A program made the translations under genes and the position numbers. Shown piece after piece: positions 1 to 8,971 of a stretch of 64,000 nucleotides of DNA (position 1 is its first letter; the number at the start of each line of letters is the position of its first letter). This DNA comes from Albidovulum marisflavi (GTDB lineage: Bacteria > Pseudomonadota > Alphaproteobacteria > Rhodobacterales > Rhodobacteraceae), in NCBI RefSeq assembly GCF_025751435.1, contig NZ_JAOWKY010000006.1, positions 1 to 64,000 of the forward strand, read 5' to 3'. Under the pieces are notes generated by a model, which had not been told where the DNA came from, ran no database searches, and saw nothing but the letters and a program-made list of their open reading frames with translations.

Positions 1-40
1 CGAGGGCATCGAGAAACCGGCGAAAGTCGTGGTGCAGCAT
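1..40 (-). CDS. 5' end of an unidentified gene leaving the window
   Basis: Only the first 13 codons are inside the window, reading MLHHDFRRFLDAL from an ATG at 38-40 on the minus strand. A good ribosome binding site (GGAGGA) lies just upstream, and a CueR-type promoter at 120-150 points toward it, so it is probably a copper-induced gene divergent from the copper ATPase. Too little is present to name a product. Confidence 0.5.
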   Translation of the reverse strand, partial: MLHHDFRRFLDAL

Positions 41-119
41 GGGTGTCCTCCGCGTAAAAGCCGAGTGATATAGGCCCTTCTGCGAAATAACGAAGCGCAC
101 CAACACGGTTTGCGGACAC

Positions 120-150
120 CCCCTAAACCTTCCATCTGCTGGTGGGTAAA
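120..150 (-). promoter_or_regulatory. CueR/MerR-family type promoter, leftward
   Basis: Read on the minus strand, a -35 box TTTACC (145-150) and a -10 box TAGGGG (120-125) are separated by exactly 19 bp (126-144). The spacer holds the dyad AACCTTCC-ATCT-GCTGGTGGG. The long spacer and the CCTTCC/GCTGG halves match the known layout of CueR-activated promoters such as E. coli PcopA. It would drive the truncated gene at 1-40. Confidence 0.6.
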
Positions 151-222
151 GCCACGAATTGGTGATGCCTTCGGACCCTGCTCATGCGCGGAGCGCTTGT
201 GCGAAAGAGATGAAGTCAGCGC

Positions 223-253
223 TTGACCCTCCATCTGCTGGAGGCCTTAACTG
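223..253 (+). promoter_or_regulatory. CueR/MerR-family type promoter of the copper ATPase
   Basis: A -35 box TTGACC (223-228) and a -10 box TAACTG (248-253) are 19 bp apart, and the spacer contains CCTCC-ATCT-GCTGGAGG. This is the same geometry and nearly the same sequence as the E. coli copA promoter. The TTG of the -35 box is in frame with the ATPase and would look like a start codon, but the promoter shows that translation must start further down. Confidence 0.75.
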
Positions 254-282
254 GTGATGCGAAGCCAGCAAGGGAGACTGCA

Positions 283-2733
283 ATGCCTTCGCGCGAACAG
301 CATTTAACGACATCGACCGCGACGGTCACCCGGGATCCGGTTTGCGGCATGCTGGTGGATCCAGAGGCCGGCAAGCCGACGCACGAACACGCCGGCCATC
401 GTTACCACTTTTGTTCGAAGCACTGTCATGACAAGTTCGTAGCCGCGCCCGAAATCTATCTGGAAGCAACCGACCCTGTCTGCGGCATGACCGTGGATCG
501 CGCGACGGCGGCGCATGTGTCCAAACATGATGGTCAGCGCTTCTACTTCTGCTCGCAAGGTTGCCACGACAAGTTCGCCGCGGATCCGGACCGCTGGCTT
601 GGTGACAGGGCAGAACCCGAAGCGATGCCCGAGGGCACCCTCTATACCTGCCCGATGCATCCCGAGGTGGTTCAGGACCATCCCGGCGACTGCCCGAAAT
701 GCGGCATGGCGCTGGAACCCATGCACCCCACGTCCGATGCGGGGCCGAACCCGGAACTGGTCGACTTCCGCCGCCGCCTCTGGATCGGTGGCCCGCTGGC
801 CTTGGCGGTCTTCGTGCTTGAGATGGGCGCGCATCTGGGGCTGCCCCTGCGCGAATGGATCGGCGCGCGCCTTTTTCTTTGGCTTCAGTTCGCGCTGGCG
901 ACCCCGGTGATGTGGATCGCGCGGCCCTTCTTCGTGCGGGGATGGAAATCCGTCGTGAACCGCTCGCCCAACATGTGGACGCTGATCGCGCTTGGGACAG
1001 GGGCGGCGTACCTGTTTTCGGTCGCGGGGCTGGTGGCGCCGGGAATCTTTCCACCCGCGCTTCTGGATCACCACGGCCTGCCGCCGGTTTACTTCGAGGC
1101 GTCCGCCGTCATACTCATACTTGTTCTGGTGGGACAGATCATGGAGCTGACGGCGCGCGAGCGCACGGGCGACGCGATACGCGCGCTGATGGACCTTGCC
1201 CCCAAGACCGCACGGCTCGTGACCGAGGGCGGCGACAAGGATGTGCCGCTGGCCGAGGTTCAGGTGGACGACCAGCTGCGGGTGCGCCCAGGCGAGTCCG
1301 TGCCCGTCGACGGCGAGATCGTGGAGGGCCATTCGTCAATCGACGAAAGCATGATCACGGGCGAGCCCATCCCCGTCGAAAAGACGGCGGGCGATCAGGT
1401 CACCGGGGGCACGCTAAACCGTCAGGGTAGCTTCGTGATGAAGGCCAGCGCCGTGGGGTCCGAAACCACGCTTGCGCGCATCGTTGCCATGGTCGGGCAG
1501 GCGCAACGCTCGCGCGCTCCGATCCAGGCGCTGGCCGACAAGGTCTCGATGATCTTCGTTCCGGCGGTGGTTCTTTGCGCGATCCTGTCGTTCGTGGTCT
1601 GGCTTGCGTTCGGGCCAAGCCCCGCGCTTGGCTACGCCTTCGTCGCGGCGGTTTCGGTGCTGATCATCGCGTGTCCCTGCGCGCTTGGCCTGGCCACACC
1701 GATGTCGGTCATGGTCGGCACTGGACGGGGCGCTCAGGCAGGCGTGCTGATCCGCGATGCGGAAGCGCTTGAGCGTTTTGCCAAGGTCGACACATTGATC
1801 GTGGATAAGACCGGCACCCTGACCGAAGGGAAGCCCGCACTGACCGACCTGACCGCGCGGGACATAGACGAGGCGGAGCTGAAGGCATTGGCTGCTGCCC
1901 TCGAGCGCGGGTCGGAACACCCCTTGGCCGAGGCGATCGTAGAGGGCGCCGGGCAGGTTCCAAAGCTCGATGTGTCGGACTTCGAGGCCGTCACGGGGCA
2001 GGGGGTCCGCGGCACGATCAAGGGCGCGCGCGTCGCGCTTGGCAACGCGGCACTCATGCGTTCGGAAGGGGTCGATCCCGACGTCTTCGCGAACGATGCG
2101 GGCGATCTGCAAAACGACGGCAAGACTGTCATGTTCGTGGCGCGCGATGGCAAGGCCATTGGCCTGATAGCGGTCGCGGACCGGATCAAGGAAACCACCC
2201 CCGAGGCGATCCGCGCCCTGCATGCCGAGGGCTTGCGCATCGTCATGGCGACAGGCGACGAAGAACGCACCGCGCGCGCCGTGGCCCGGCGTCTTGGCAT
2301 CGACGAGGTGCGCGCCGGTGTCTCGCCCGAGGACAAGGCCGCTTTGGTGAAGGAACTGCGTGACGCGGGCGCGCGGGTCGCGATGGCGGGTGACGGGGTG
2401 AACGACGCCCCTGCACTCGCCGCCGCCGACGTCGGGATCGCGATGGGCACGGGTGCCGACGTCGCCGTGGAAAGCGCGGGCCTGACATTGGTGAAAGGCG
2501 ACCTGACCGGCATCCTTCGCGCGCGCCGACTGGCAGAGGCGGTCATGCGGAACATCAAGCAGAACCTGTTCTTCGCCTTCGCCTACAATACCGCGGGCGT
2601 TCCATTGGCGGCGGGTGTGCTTTACCCGGTCTTCGGCCTGCTGCTGTCGCCGGTGATCGCGGCGTTGGCGATGAGCTTTTCCTCTGTCTCGGTCATCGCC
2701 AACGCGCTTCGATTGCGCAAGGTCAGGTTGTAG
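283..2733 (+). CDS. copA: Copper-exporting P1B-type ATPase with two YHS domains
   Basis: An 816-residue heavy-metal P-type ATPase that should export Cu(I) (possibly Ag(I)) across the inner membrane. In place of the usual ferredoxin-like HMA domain it carries two tandem YHS domains (DPVCGM motifs, residues about 17-107) and a metal-binding domain (TCPMHPEV to CPKCGM, about 116-145). The core has the membrane CPC motif (ACPCALG, near residue 464), the phosphorylation site DKTGT (D508) and the hinge GDGVND. The ATG at 283 is chosen because AGGGAGA precedes it and the CueR-type promoter covers the upstream in-frame TTG. The multicopper oxidase gene is convergent. Confidence 0.93.
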   Translation: MPSREQHLTTSTATVTRDPVCGMLVDPEAGKPTHEHAGHRYHFCSKHCHDKFVAAPEIYLEATDPVCGMTVDRATAAHVSKHDGQRFYFCSQGCHDKFAADPDRWLGDRAEPEAMPEGTLYTCPMHPEVVQDHPGDCPKCGMALEPMHPTSDAGPNPELVDFRRRLWIGGPLALAVFVLEMGAHLGLPLREWIGARLFLWLQFALATPVMWIARPFFVRGWKSVVNRSPNMWTLIALGTGAAYLFSVAGLVAPGIFPPALLDHHGLPPVYFEASAVILILVLVGQIMELTARERTGDAIRALMDLAPKTARLVTEGGDKDVPLAEVQVDDQLRVRPGESVPVDGEIVEGHSSIDESMITGEPIPVEKTAGDQVTGGTLNRQGSFVMKASAVGSETTLARIVAMVGQAQRSRAPIQALADKVSMIFVPAVVLCAILSFVVWLAFGPSPALGYAFVAAVSVLIIACPCALGLATPMSVMVGTGRGAQAGVLIRDAEALERFAKVDTLIVDKTGTLTEGKPALTDLTARDIDEAELKALAAALERGSEHPLAEAIVEGAGQVPKLDVSDFEAVTGQGVRGTIKGARVALGNAALMRSEGVDPDVFANDAGDLQNDGKTVMFVARDGKAIGLIAVADRIKETTPEAIRALHAEGLRIVMATGDEERTARAVARRLGIDEVRAGVSPEDKAALVKELRDAGARVAMAGDGVNDAPALAAADVGIAMGTGADVAVESAGLTLVKGDLTGILRARRLAEAVMRNIKQNLFFAFAYNTAGVPLAAGVLYPVFGLLLSPVIAALAMSFSSVSVIANALRLRKVRL

Positions 2734-2756
2734 GGCGGCGGGGCGACCGCGCCGCC
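2734..2756. terminator. Possible stem-loop between convergent copper genes
   Basis: Seven-base arms GGCGGCG (2734-2740) and CGCCGCC (2750-2756) enclose a 9-nt loop, right between the stop codons of the copper ATPase and the multicopper oxidase. There is no clear T tract on either strand, so it is only a weak candidate for a two-way terminator. Confidence 0.3.
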
Positions 2757-2763
2757 GGCCTGA

Positions 2764-4224
2764 TCAGGAGGACACGGCAAGCTCTGTCATCATGCCCGTG
2801 GCGAGGTGTGCCATGTGGTGGCAGTGCAGCATCCACGGCGCGGGCTCGCCCGCGTCGAAGGCGATGGTCACGCTTCCCATCGCGGGGACATGAACGGTAT
2901 CGCGGAGCGCGCCCGCAATGCGGCTGCCATTCACCTCGACCACTTGGAAGACGTGACCGTGAAGGTGCATGGGATGCGCCATCATCGACATGTTGTGAAA
3001 CATGAGTTCCACCCGTTCGCCGGCCGCGGCCGCGATCGGTGTCCGGTTTTCCCAGACGCTGCCGTCGATGGTCCAGAGATAGGGGGCCATCGCACCCATC
3101 AGCATCACCATCCGGCGGTTCCCTGCTGGGCGGTCCGGCAGAGGTGAAAGCGCGCGCAGCGCGAGTTCCTGCCGCATGTCGCCCGATACCGGAGGGTGCA
3201 CCTCGCCGGAAAGCGCTTCAAGGCGTGGCACCTCGGCCCCTTTGGGCGCAAGGATGATCCCGGTGCGTTCGCGCGCGCCTTCGCGCAGCGCGAGGACGGG
3301 CAGGGCGGCCCCGTCGGACGTCAAATCGATCTCGATGTCCAGGCGCTGTGCCGGCGCAACAGAAAAGCGCGTGCCGTCAAGTGGCGCGACCGCTTCGCCG
3401 TCGACCGCGACCAGCCGCCCATTGACCGCACCCAGATCGATCCAGAAGGCGGTCATCGCGGCACCGTTGATGACGCGAAGGCGGATCCTTCCACCTCGCT
3501 CGACGGCGATCACGTCCGGATCGTCGAGCGTGCGGTCGTTGGCAAGGTAGGCGTCGAAATCGAAGTCGTTCAGATCCATCGCCATGCCGCCCATGTCGTG
3601 CATGCCATCCATCGTCATGCCCGCCGTTCCGGTCATGCCCTTTGCCGAGGCCCGGGCAGAGTGATCCATATGGCCATGATCCACGGCCGTTCCGCCCGTG
3701 ACGTCCGCCAATACCTCCTGCGGAGTTCGGAAGCTGAAGTCATGCAGGAACATGACGACCTCCTGCCGGTCTGCGCGGATATCTTCTTCGCTGCGCACGA
3801 TCAGCGGTGCGGCCAGCAGCCCGATTTCCTGTTCGGGGATGTGGCTGTGCATCCAGAAGGTGCCCGGCCGCGGCTGGAAATCGTAGGCGCGTGTTTCGCC
3901 GGGCTTCAGCATCGGGTTGGTGTTCGGGACGCCATCCTGAGCATTGGGCGGAATCAGGCCGTGCCAATGAATGATCGTGTCGAAATCCAGGGTGTTCGTC
4001 AGATCGGTGCGAAAGCGCTGGCCAGGTTCCAAGGTCAGTCCGAGACCGTCCTGGGCATTGACCAGGCCCAGGACGGTTGCGGCGCGCCCGTTCACCTCGA
4101 TCACGCGGGTTGTGGCGCTGAGGGACAGGCTGCCTTGGGTGGCGCGCGCACGCGCGGGCAGGCAGAACGAGACGGCCGAGGCCGCAGAGGCGGCGATGAA
4201 GCCGCGGCGGGAAAGTTGGGTCAT
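2764..4224 (-). CDS. TAT-exported multicopper oxidase
   Basis: A 486-residue periplasmic multicopper oxidase, expected to oxidise Cu(I) or organic substrates and lower copper toxicity. The N-terminus carries a twin-arginine signal (SRRGFIAASA, then ARARA). All copper motifs are visible: HWHGL, HSHIPEQ, HPMHLHGH and HCHHMAHLATGM at the C-terminus, which holds the type 1 copper ligands. Between them is a Met/His-rich insert (DHGHMDH, MTMDGMHDMGGMAM) like the copper-binding insert of CueO. It may be cotranscribed with the small gene at 4271-4591, 46 bp upstream. Equivalent names in other genomes are copA (plasmid copper resistance) or cueO, so I leave the symbol empty. Confidence 0.9.
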   Translation of the reverse strand: MTQLSRRGFIAASAASAVSFCLPARARATQGSLSLSATTRVIEVNGRAATVLGLVNAQDGLGLTLEPGQRFRTDLTNTLDFDTIIHWHGLIPPNAQDGVPNTNPMLKPGETRAYDFQPRPGTFWMHSHIPEQEIGLLAAPLIVRSEEDIRADRQEVVMFLHDFSFRTPQEVLADVTGGTAVDHGHMDHSARASAKGMTGTAGMTMDGMHDMGGMAMDLNDFDFDAYLANDRTLDDPDVIAVERGGRIRLRVINGAAMTAFWIDLGAVNGRLVAVDGEAVAPLDGTRFSVAPAQRLDIEIDLTSDGAALPVLALREGARERTGIILAPKGAEVPRLEALSGEVHPPVSGDMRQELALRALSPLPDRPAGNRRMVMLMGAMAPYLWTIDGSVWENRTPIAAAAGERVELMFHNMSMMAHPMHLHGHVFQVVEVNGSRIAGALRDTVHVPAMGSVTIAFDAGEPAPWMLHCHHMAHLATGMMTELAVSS

Positions 4225-4270
4225 GAGGATCTCCGCAAGCAGGTTGGCAATTCAGCTGATCGATCGGAGA

Positions 4271-4591
4271 TCAGGAACGCGGCGGATGCCACTCTGGCTG
4301 CGGGCTGAGGGAAGGGGAGTCTTCTTCCAGCGCCGCGACGTGTATCGGCGTGACACGCCATCCAATCAGTGCCACCGAAAGTGGCGCCGAAGGCAGCGCC
4401 ATCAGTCCAAGGCAGTGATCCCGGCATGATTGATCCTGCGATGCTGAAACGCCTGACACCAGACCGGAATGATGGTCTGCGGCATGGTCAGAGGCCGCGG
4501 GCTCTGTCGTCCACGCCGGCGCCAACATGGCAAGGCCAGCCACGAAAATCATCGCGGCGATCAGGCGGTAAGCTGCGGCCAGGAGCAACAT
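4271..4591 (-). CDS. Small exported or membrane protein of the copper locus
   Basis: A 106-residue frame upstream of the multicopper oxidase on the same strand. It has an N-terminal hydrophobic segment (about residues 1-25), a His-rich stretch (DHAADHH), a CRDHC pair and a second hydrophobic segment near residues 60-75. This composition resembles the small His-rich membrane proteins often linked to copper operons. The start has no strong ribosome binding site, and the ATG at residue 14 is an alternative. The function is unknown; the copper link is inferred from position and residues. Confidence 0.5.
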   Translation of the reverse strand: MLLLAAAYRLIAAMIFVAGLAMLAPAWTTEPAASDHAADHHSGLVSGVSASQDQSCRDHCLGLMALPSAPLSVALIGWRVTPIHVAALEEDSPSLSPQPEWHPPRS

Positions 4592-4725
4592 GAGTCGAGC
4601 CTAGTCAAACTGGCGATGCTTGTCAGTTGACTTTCTCGGCATCGAGAGCAACCCGCAATCTGCCATCGAAGCCGTGATCGGGGCGTCGGCCGATGCGCTA
4701 CGGCATGAACTGACGCGGCCGGGGA

Positions 4726-4751
4726 TGGTAGGCCCGGAGGGACTCGAACCC
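4726..4751. repeat. Left attachment repeat (displaced tRNA 3' end)
   Basis: A perfect 26-bp copy of 55360-55385, the CCA-containing 3' end of the CAU-anticodon tRNA gene. Identity stops at once on the inner side. The copy stands alone with no tRNA body, which is the usual footprint of integration into a tRNA 3' end. The rest of the 4592-4935 gap holds only the hairpin at 4886-4917 and no gene I can support. Confidence 0.9.
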
Positions 4752-4885
4752 TCAATTGGTATAATAAAAACAATGGTTTACATGTTGTTTTGTAACAATG
4801 TATCCGATCACAAAATGGACCTATTACTTCACTAAAGCAGTCCTTGCTTGAGTGGTTTGTCTACCGGGAATGAGGGCCACAAACA

Positions 4886-4917
4886 AGTTGCCCGCCGGGG
4901 TGATCCGGCGGGCAACT
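4886..4917 (-). terminator. Strong hairpin downstream of the 150-residue gene
   Basis: A perfect 13-bp stem (4886-4898 with 4905-4917, arm AGTTGCCCGCCGG) closes a 6-nt loop. On the minus strand it follows the stop codon of the gene at 4936-5388 and runs into a short T-rich stretch (TTGTTTG). It is likely an intrinsic terminator and the last element signal before the attachment repeat. Confidence 0.7.
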
Positions 4918-4935
4918 GTTCAGATGTCTTGGCGG

Positions 4936-5388
4936 CTACGAAGCGTTGGCCACACCGTTCACATGAGGTGCAAGGTATCGCGGGTTCTTCTCTGCTTGGT
5001 CCCAAGCCAGGCTCCACGCTTCCCGCTCTACGGGATCATCGGGTTCGTCATCTGTGGGCTGGATGCGGAGAGCACGGGCCACGGCACTGAAACCATCTCT
5101 GATCGTTTGAAGGTTCTCGGTATACTGGCGAAGCTCCGCAATTGCTTGGTTAAGTTCCTCTTCGGGGTCGTCCGAGATTCTAATACCGTCGGCAAGCTCT
5201 TCGATGAAATCATCGAGGAACTCGTAGCAATAGTCGTCCAAAAGGTCCTCTGGAACGTAAGAGTCTATGAGTTGGTCAAAGCTTGTCGCCGTGCTCACCT
5301 GGCACCGCAAGTATCGCTGAAATAGCGCCGATTTCGTGAGCGTTGCTGTCTCGGCATCTACAGTGCTATTATGGTGAGGTGTATTCAT
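4936..5388 (-). CDS. Acidic hypothetical protein, 150 residues
   Basis: No family is recognised. The predicted protein is acidic and helical, with clusters such as DLLDDYCYEFLDDFIEEL in the middle and DDEPDDPVER toward the end, and no membrane segment. The ATG at 5388 (MNTPHHN) is chosen because AAGGAG sits seven bases upstream; an in-frame ATG 11 codons earlier lacks such a site. It is the gene nearest the left attachment repeat, with a strong hairpin after its stop. The acidic character recalls DNA-mimic or small regulatory proteins of mobile elements, but nothing decides this. Confidence 0.6.
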   Translation of the reverse strand: MNTPHHNSTVDAETATLTKSALFQRYLRCQVSTATSFDQLIDSYVPEDLLDDYCYEFLDDFIEELADGIRISDDPEEELNQAIAELRQYTENLQTIRDGFSAVARALRIQPTDDEPDDPVEREAWSLAWDQAEKNPRYLAPHVNGVANAS

Positions 5389-5484
5389 CGCATATCTCCT
5401 TTGTTGGGCGATGGATTTCACATGGGCGGGGCGGTCATTCGAAGTTTGCCGACCTAGATGACCGTCCTGCCGCTCTAATGGGCG

Positions 5485-6009
5485 TTATGCGCCTGACACC
5501 TTCCACTGCGGGAAGGTCCACCGGACCTGCCTTTTAAGCTGATCCTGTAGCTTGCTCAGCCGCACGATTTCTCGTGTCGCGGCTTTCCGTTCGTTCTCGT
5601 CCGATTTGTCGGACTTCTCGATTTCGTCTACCCGCCTGGTGATCTCCTTTTCCTTGTATCGGTTGACAATGCTTGCGAGCGTTGCGGCGGCGTCGATGAG
5701 GCACCCGACCATGACTTCCGCGCGCGCCAGCGAGTTCTCAGCGCCGGGAAACGGGTCTTCCATACCTTCGACAGCTTCGTTCAGAGCGAACGCCAGCGGT
5801 CCGCGGTCATCGTCGAACTGGGGCGGCTCGATTCCTGCAAGGGCGAGGTAGAGTTCGAAGTCCGAGAAGTTTCCGTCAGACTGTGCCCATTCGCAGAATG
5901 GCGAGGCGAAGACCTTGAGGCTGACGATCTCGGGCTTCTTGAGGGCATCCAGCCGCTTGGCTTTCTGACGCTCTCGGTAGCGTCGCTGTTTCTCGGCGGG
6001 TGTTAACAT
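5485..6009 (-). CDS. Hypothetical protein with basic N-terminus, 174 residues
   Basis: The protein starts MLTPAEKQRRYRERQKAKR, a basic helical segment common at the N-terminus of small phage and island proteins. An acidic middle follows, then a charged, probably coiled-coil region near residues 115-160 (EKEITRRVDEIEKSDKSDE). The start has AAGGAG and lies just downstream of a strong TTGACA/TATATA promoter carrying the element's 24-bp operator. The gene is therefore probably one of the element's own controlled genes rather than cargo. The function is unknown. Confidence 0.65.
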   Translation of the reverse strand: MLTPAEKQRRYRERQKAKRLDALKKPEIVSLKVFASPFCEWAQSDGNFSDFELYLALAGIEPPQFDDDRGPLAFALNEAVEGMEDPFPGAENSLARAEVMVGCLIDAAATLASIVNRYKEKEITRRVDEIEKSDKSDENERKAATREIVRLSKLQDQLKRQVRWTFPQWKVSGA

Positions 6010-6023
6010 AGCGTCTCTCCTTT

Positions 6024-6061
6024 AGTAACGGATATATACGTTACCGTAACTTATCTGTCAA
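6024..6061 (-). promoter_or_regulatory. Strong promoter with the shared 24-bp operator (left copy)
   Basis: Read on the minus strand: TTGACA (6056-6061), a 17-bp spacer and TATATA (6033-6038). The -10 box lies inside a dyad whose arms GTAACG and CGTTAC are 8 bp apart, and another half-site-like GTTACG sits just upstream. The 24 bp at 6024-6047 recur exactly, in opposite orientation, at 30409-30432. It drives the 174-residue gene. The adjacent XRE-type protein is the obvious candidate repressor. Confidence 0.75.
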
Positions 6062-6331
6062 GCAAACAAATCGCTGAGTGGAGAAATTTCGAGCTACTCG
6101 ATCATCCGCACGCCTGGCAGCGTGATCAGTTCCCAGTGCCGCATTTTGAGGCCAGGAAGACATTGATGCTTGAACGCACTCGTGGAGCAAAGCGGGGATT
6201 TCCACAGCGTGACAATAACGCTCTGAGTCGGGGGCGGTGCCTCCCACCCAGTTCCCACGATCTCCCCAACTTTACGTCGCTATAGATCAAGCAAGCAGAA
6301 CGATCTGCGAGCGATGAGAAAGGTGACGATG

Positions 6332-6733
6332 ATGGCAAGAAAACCCTATGAAGACTCCCGGCTGGCGAAGTTCCTCGAGAAGCGCGTTCTCGAACTCCGG
6401 CCCCGCAAGACCCAGGCGGAGATCGCTGAGCAGGCCGGCTTCGTGAACCCGAACATGATCGCGATGCTGAAAAGTGGCGCGACCAAGCTGCCCCTCGACC
6501 GTGTGCCAAGCCTGGCTGCGGCGCTCGAGTGCGATCCCCGGCAGCTCTTCAACCTCGCGCTTGAGCAACTCGGTGGCGATACGACCGTCCGTGCGATCGA
6601 AGAGATATTCGGCGTCGTCGTGACGAAGAACGAGGCTGCCTGGATCCAGGAGATCCGCGATGCCTCCGGACATACCGACCCTAGTCTGACCTCAAGGGGG
6701 CGAACGGCGATCAGGGGGATCTTCGGGAAATGA
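6332..6733 (+). CDS. XRE-family helix-turn-helix regulator
   Basis: A 133-residue protein (MARKPYEDSRL start) with an N-terminal Cro/CI-type helix-turn-helix. The segment KTQAEIAEQAGF is followed by NPNMIAMLKSGATKLP and LAAALE, roughly residues 25-62. The C-terminal half (LEQLGGDTTVRAIEEIFG and onward) is uncharacterised. AAAGGTG upstream suits an ATG at 6329 or 6332; a further in-frame ATG lies at 6314. It is divergent from the 174-residue gene across about 320 bp holding the shared operator, so it probably controls that promoter and the distant copy at 30409-30432. Apart from that promoter I see nothing in the 6010-6331 gap. Confidence 0.75.
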   Translation: MARKPYEDSRLAKFLEKRVLELRPRKTQAEIAEQAGFVNPNMIAMLKSGATKLPLDRVPSLAAALECDPRQLFNLALEQLGGDTTVRAIEEIFGVVVTKNEAAWIQEIRDASGHTDPSLTSRGRTAIRGIFGK

Positions 6734-7024
6734 TGCGGTCTTGTAGAGATACCGCGAAGATGCACGCGAACCGTAAGAGCGACTTAACGGCGAATGAGTG
6801 GATCTGGTTAGAGTTCCTGCGCTTGGTCTCGGCAGGACGGGACCCAGCGCCTGGCCTTCGAGAAGTGCAACTGCTACGGCGGTTGCTTCGGCGACGAGGG
6901 TCTTAAAACTAGACTTGTTCACAGGCCTTTAGGATTTACTTCCTCCATACATCGCGCGACGTCGAGCGACCATAGCCGGACTTGACTGTGACTGCGGGCC
7001 ACTTTCGTTGCTGATAGCGCGCGG

Positions 7025-8134
7025 CTACGACTCGCGCGAGGTCTGGCGCTCGATCCTTCGCAGGATGCGAACGAGCGCCGACCCGAGCGTTGACCAGAAC
7101 ATGCCGACAATCGACGCAATGAATCCAGCCAATCCCGTAGCCACCCAATAGACTTCATCGGCGAGTCTTAGGCCAAGGCGGAGAACACGGCTTTTCCCGA
7201 ACATCGAGATAAGCCCAGCGGTTCGATCACGCGCAGAACCCGCTACCTTAGCTAGCTTTCTGAGTTCGTCGACGCTCTCTGCCTTGTCCAAAAGATAAAT
7301 GCCTTTGGAAATGCCGTTTGCAGCCCTGATTTCCTCAAGCGAACCCGCAGCAACAATAATTGGCTCAATGGCATCCTTTCTGAATATAGTTCCGAGGTCA
7401 TCCACTGAGCGGGCCGTGCCTAGGCGCACCCAGTCGATGCCTTCGCGGGCTGCTTTCCGCAAGGTTCGAACAATGGGCGCCGGAACCTTCCCGGCCAAAT
7501 AGGCAAACTTGAGGACTCCAGCGCCAGCTTTAATCGGCATTGCGGCCGGGGTTGCTGTGCCTGCGGAGAGGAGCCAAGATACCGTCGTTCCGAGGCCGAC
7601 AGCCGAAAGCGCGAGATCGACTTGGTCGATGTCATTGCCAGCGGCGTAGTCCAGAGCGCCCAGCGAGAGCGAAGTAACATCGCCAAATGGACTGATCGAC
7701 CAAACTACTCCGCAGAGCGCTGCAACCGAGAGTTCGCACGATGCTGGATCCCATGCGCAGCGAACACAATCCGTCCCAGCTTGAAGAAGCGAATAGTCCG
7801 CATCATGGGCAGCTTCAATTTCTAAGACCAGAGGAGCTGGAAGCGCATAGCCGGCATCATGGGCGATCGCTTGGAGGCTCTCGATGACAATCCAGTCCCT
7901 CGGGGCTGTCGCGAGCTCTTCACGAAGGCGAGCCTCTACCAAAGACCGAGAGCTGCCCTTAGCCACTAGCCTGTCGATTGCTGCCGTGATCTCGGACTGT
8001 GAGCGCTCAACAAATAGCCGGCCAGTGTGACTGCCAGCTATTTGATAGAGATTTACTGCGGTCACACCGAGAAAGGTGGCTGTGGTAAGAAAAAAACTGA
8101 ACCGCAGCAGCTTTCTGGCGAATGACCCAATCAA
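7025..8134 (-). CDS. Membrane protein of unknown function, 369 residues
   Basis: No family is recognised. A hydrophobic N-terminal segment (about residues 10-33) and C-terminal segments (about 320-355) suggest anchoring at both ends. A Cys-containing region near residues 118-140 and small-residue-rich hydrophobic stretches lie in between. The start is a TTG, supported by AAAGGCGGG just upstream. It lies 51 bp behind the nuclease-like gene at 8186-8971 on the same strand, so the two are probably cotranscribed. That could be a nuclease plus membrane-effector pair, but this is inference from context. The 6734-7024 gap on its far side shows no gene I can support. Confidence 0.65.
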   Translation of the reverse strand: MIGSFARKLLRFSFFLTTATFLGVTAVNLYQIAGSHTGRLFVERSQSEITAAIDRLVAKGSSRSLVEARLREELATAPRDWIVIESLQAIAHDAGYALPAPLVLEIEAAHDADYSLLQAGTDCVRCAWDPASCELSVAALCGVVWSISPFGDVTSLSLGALDYAAGNDIDQVDLALSAVGLGTTVSWLLSAGTATPAAMPIKAGAGVLKFAYLAGKVPAPIVRTLRKAAREGIDWVRLGTARSVDDLGTIFRKDAIEPIIVAAGSLEEIRAANGISKGIYLLDKAESVDELRKLAKVAGSARDRTAGLISMFGKSRVLRLGLRLADEVYWVATGLAGFIASIVGMFWSTLGSALVRILRRIERQTSRES

Positions 8135-8185
8135 TTTGCCCGCCTTTGCTCGTTGTTGTCGCCAGTGATCTCTTGAAGTTGTAGG

Positions 8186-8971
8186 CTACCGCGGACCGAT
8201 GTCGAACTCGGCAGCCAGATTTGTGGCATGAGCCGCGAGGTGCGCGTCTGCAGCCTGCGCCCAGCTTGCGACCAGACTGGCGTAGTCGAGGGCGATGAAG
8301 GCAACCTCATCTCCCGCCACGCGACCGGCAAAGTTGTCGATCATTGACCTGTGTTTCGCTTTCTTGAGTGCATCGACCGGTCGCCCTCCCGGCCAAGAAA
8401 CAGGCTCGGCGTAGAGGTAGAAGAGCACCGGGCGGAGCCCATGCCATGGGCCGTTCTCTCGGTGCACGGCGCTGCGCAGCCCGTAGGCGTGCTTTACCAA
8501 CTGGGCCGCGTCGAGCGCCTCGTAGCAGAGCGCACCGGACTTCAGCTCGTCGCGGACGGCGCAATAGCGGGCCATGCTGTCGCCCCAAACTGGGCGATCG
8601 TAGGCGTCGGTAAATCCGAGGCCTTTCTTGCCGCCACGAAACGGCTCGTAGCGTTTGCTTTCAATTCCGATCAGCAGGTCATCGGTGACAAGAACGGCGT
8701 CAAGCCACGGATGTTTCCCACCGGCCCAGGGAAAGCGCATTTCCGCTTCTAGCCTGACCTCTTTCACGGGTGATGCGATGAGCGATACCGGCAGCCTTGG
8801 TAATGCCTTAGGTCGTTCGAGAAACCAGCCAAAAGTGTTGGCAGCCAGCGCGGAGGAGCTTTCAGGACTCCAGAACTTGCCGCTTTCGATCTCGTTCCCG
8901 GCTGCATGGTCGTAGGCTGATCGAACCTTCTCGATCGGAACGCCCGGAAGAAAGTGGTTGTTCGACTGCAT
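8186..8971 (-). CDS. PD-(D/E)XK nuclease-like protein (PGN_0703-like)
   Basis: A 261-residue protein with a PD-(D/E)XK-type core: LEAEMRF with E75/E77, then D91 in HPWLDAVLV and E104-S-K106 in LIGIESKRYEP. It resembles the PGN_0703-type putative restriction nucleases, which are usually single-gene islands of unknown specificity. The ATG at 8971 follows GGAGGG. The membrane protein at 7025-8134 sits directly downstream, and the large exonuclease-helicase fusion is divergent. The nuclease fold is a motif-level call; activity and target are unknown. Confidence 0.65.
   Translation of the reverse strand: MQSNNHFLPGVPIEKVRSAYDHAAGNEIESGKFWSPESSSALAANTFGWFLERPKALPRLPVSLIASPVKEVRLEAEMRFPWAGGKHPWLDAVLVTDDLLIGIESKRYEPFRGGKKGLGFTDAYDRPVWGDSMARYCAVRDELKSGALCYEALDAAQLVKHAYGLRSAVHRENGPWHGLRPVLFYLYAEPVSWPGGRPVDALKKAKHRSMIDNFAGRVAGDEVAFIALDYASLVASWAQAADAHLAAHATNLAAEFDIGPR

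Noticed and set aside
223-282. In-frame TTG start extending the copper ATPase by 20 codons.
   Set aside because: The TTG is the -35 box of the CueR-type promoter, so it lies upstream of the transcription start.
6692-6922. A 76-codon minus-strand frame after the XRE gene.
   Set aside because: It overlaps the XRE gene end and has no convincing start signal or family resemblance.
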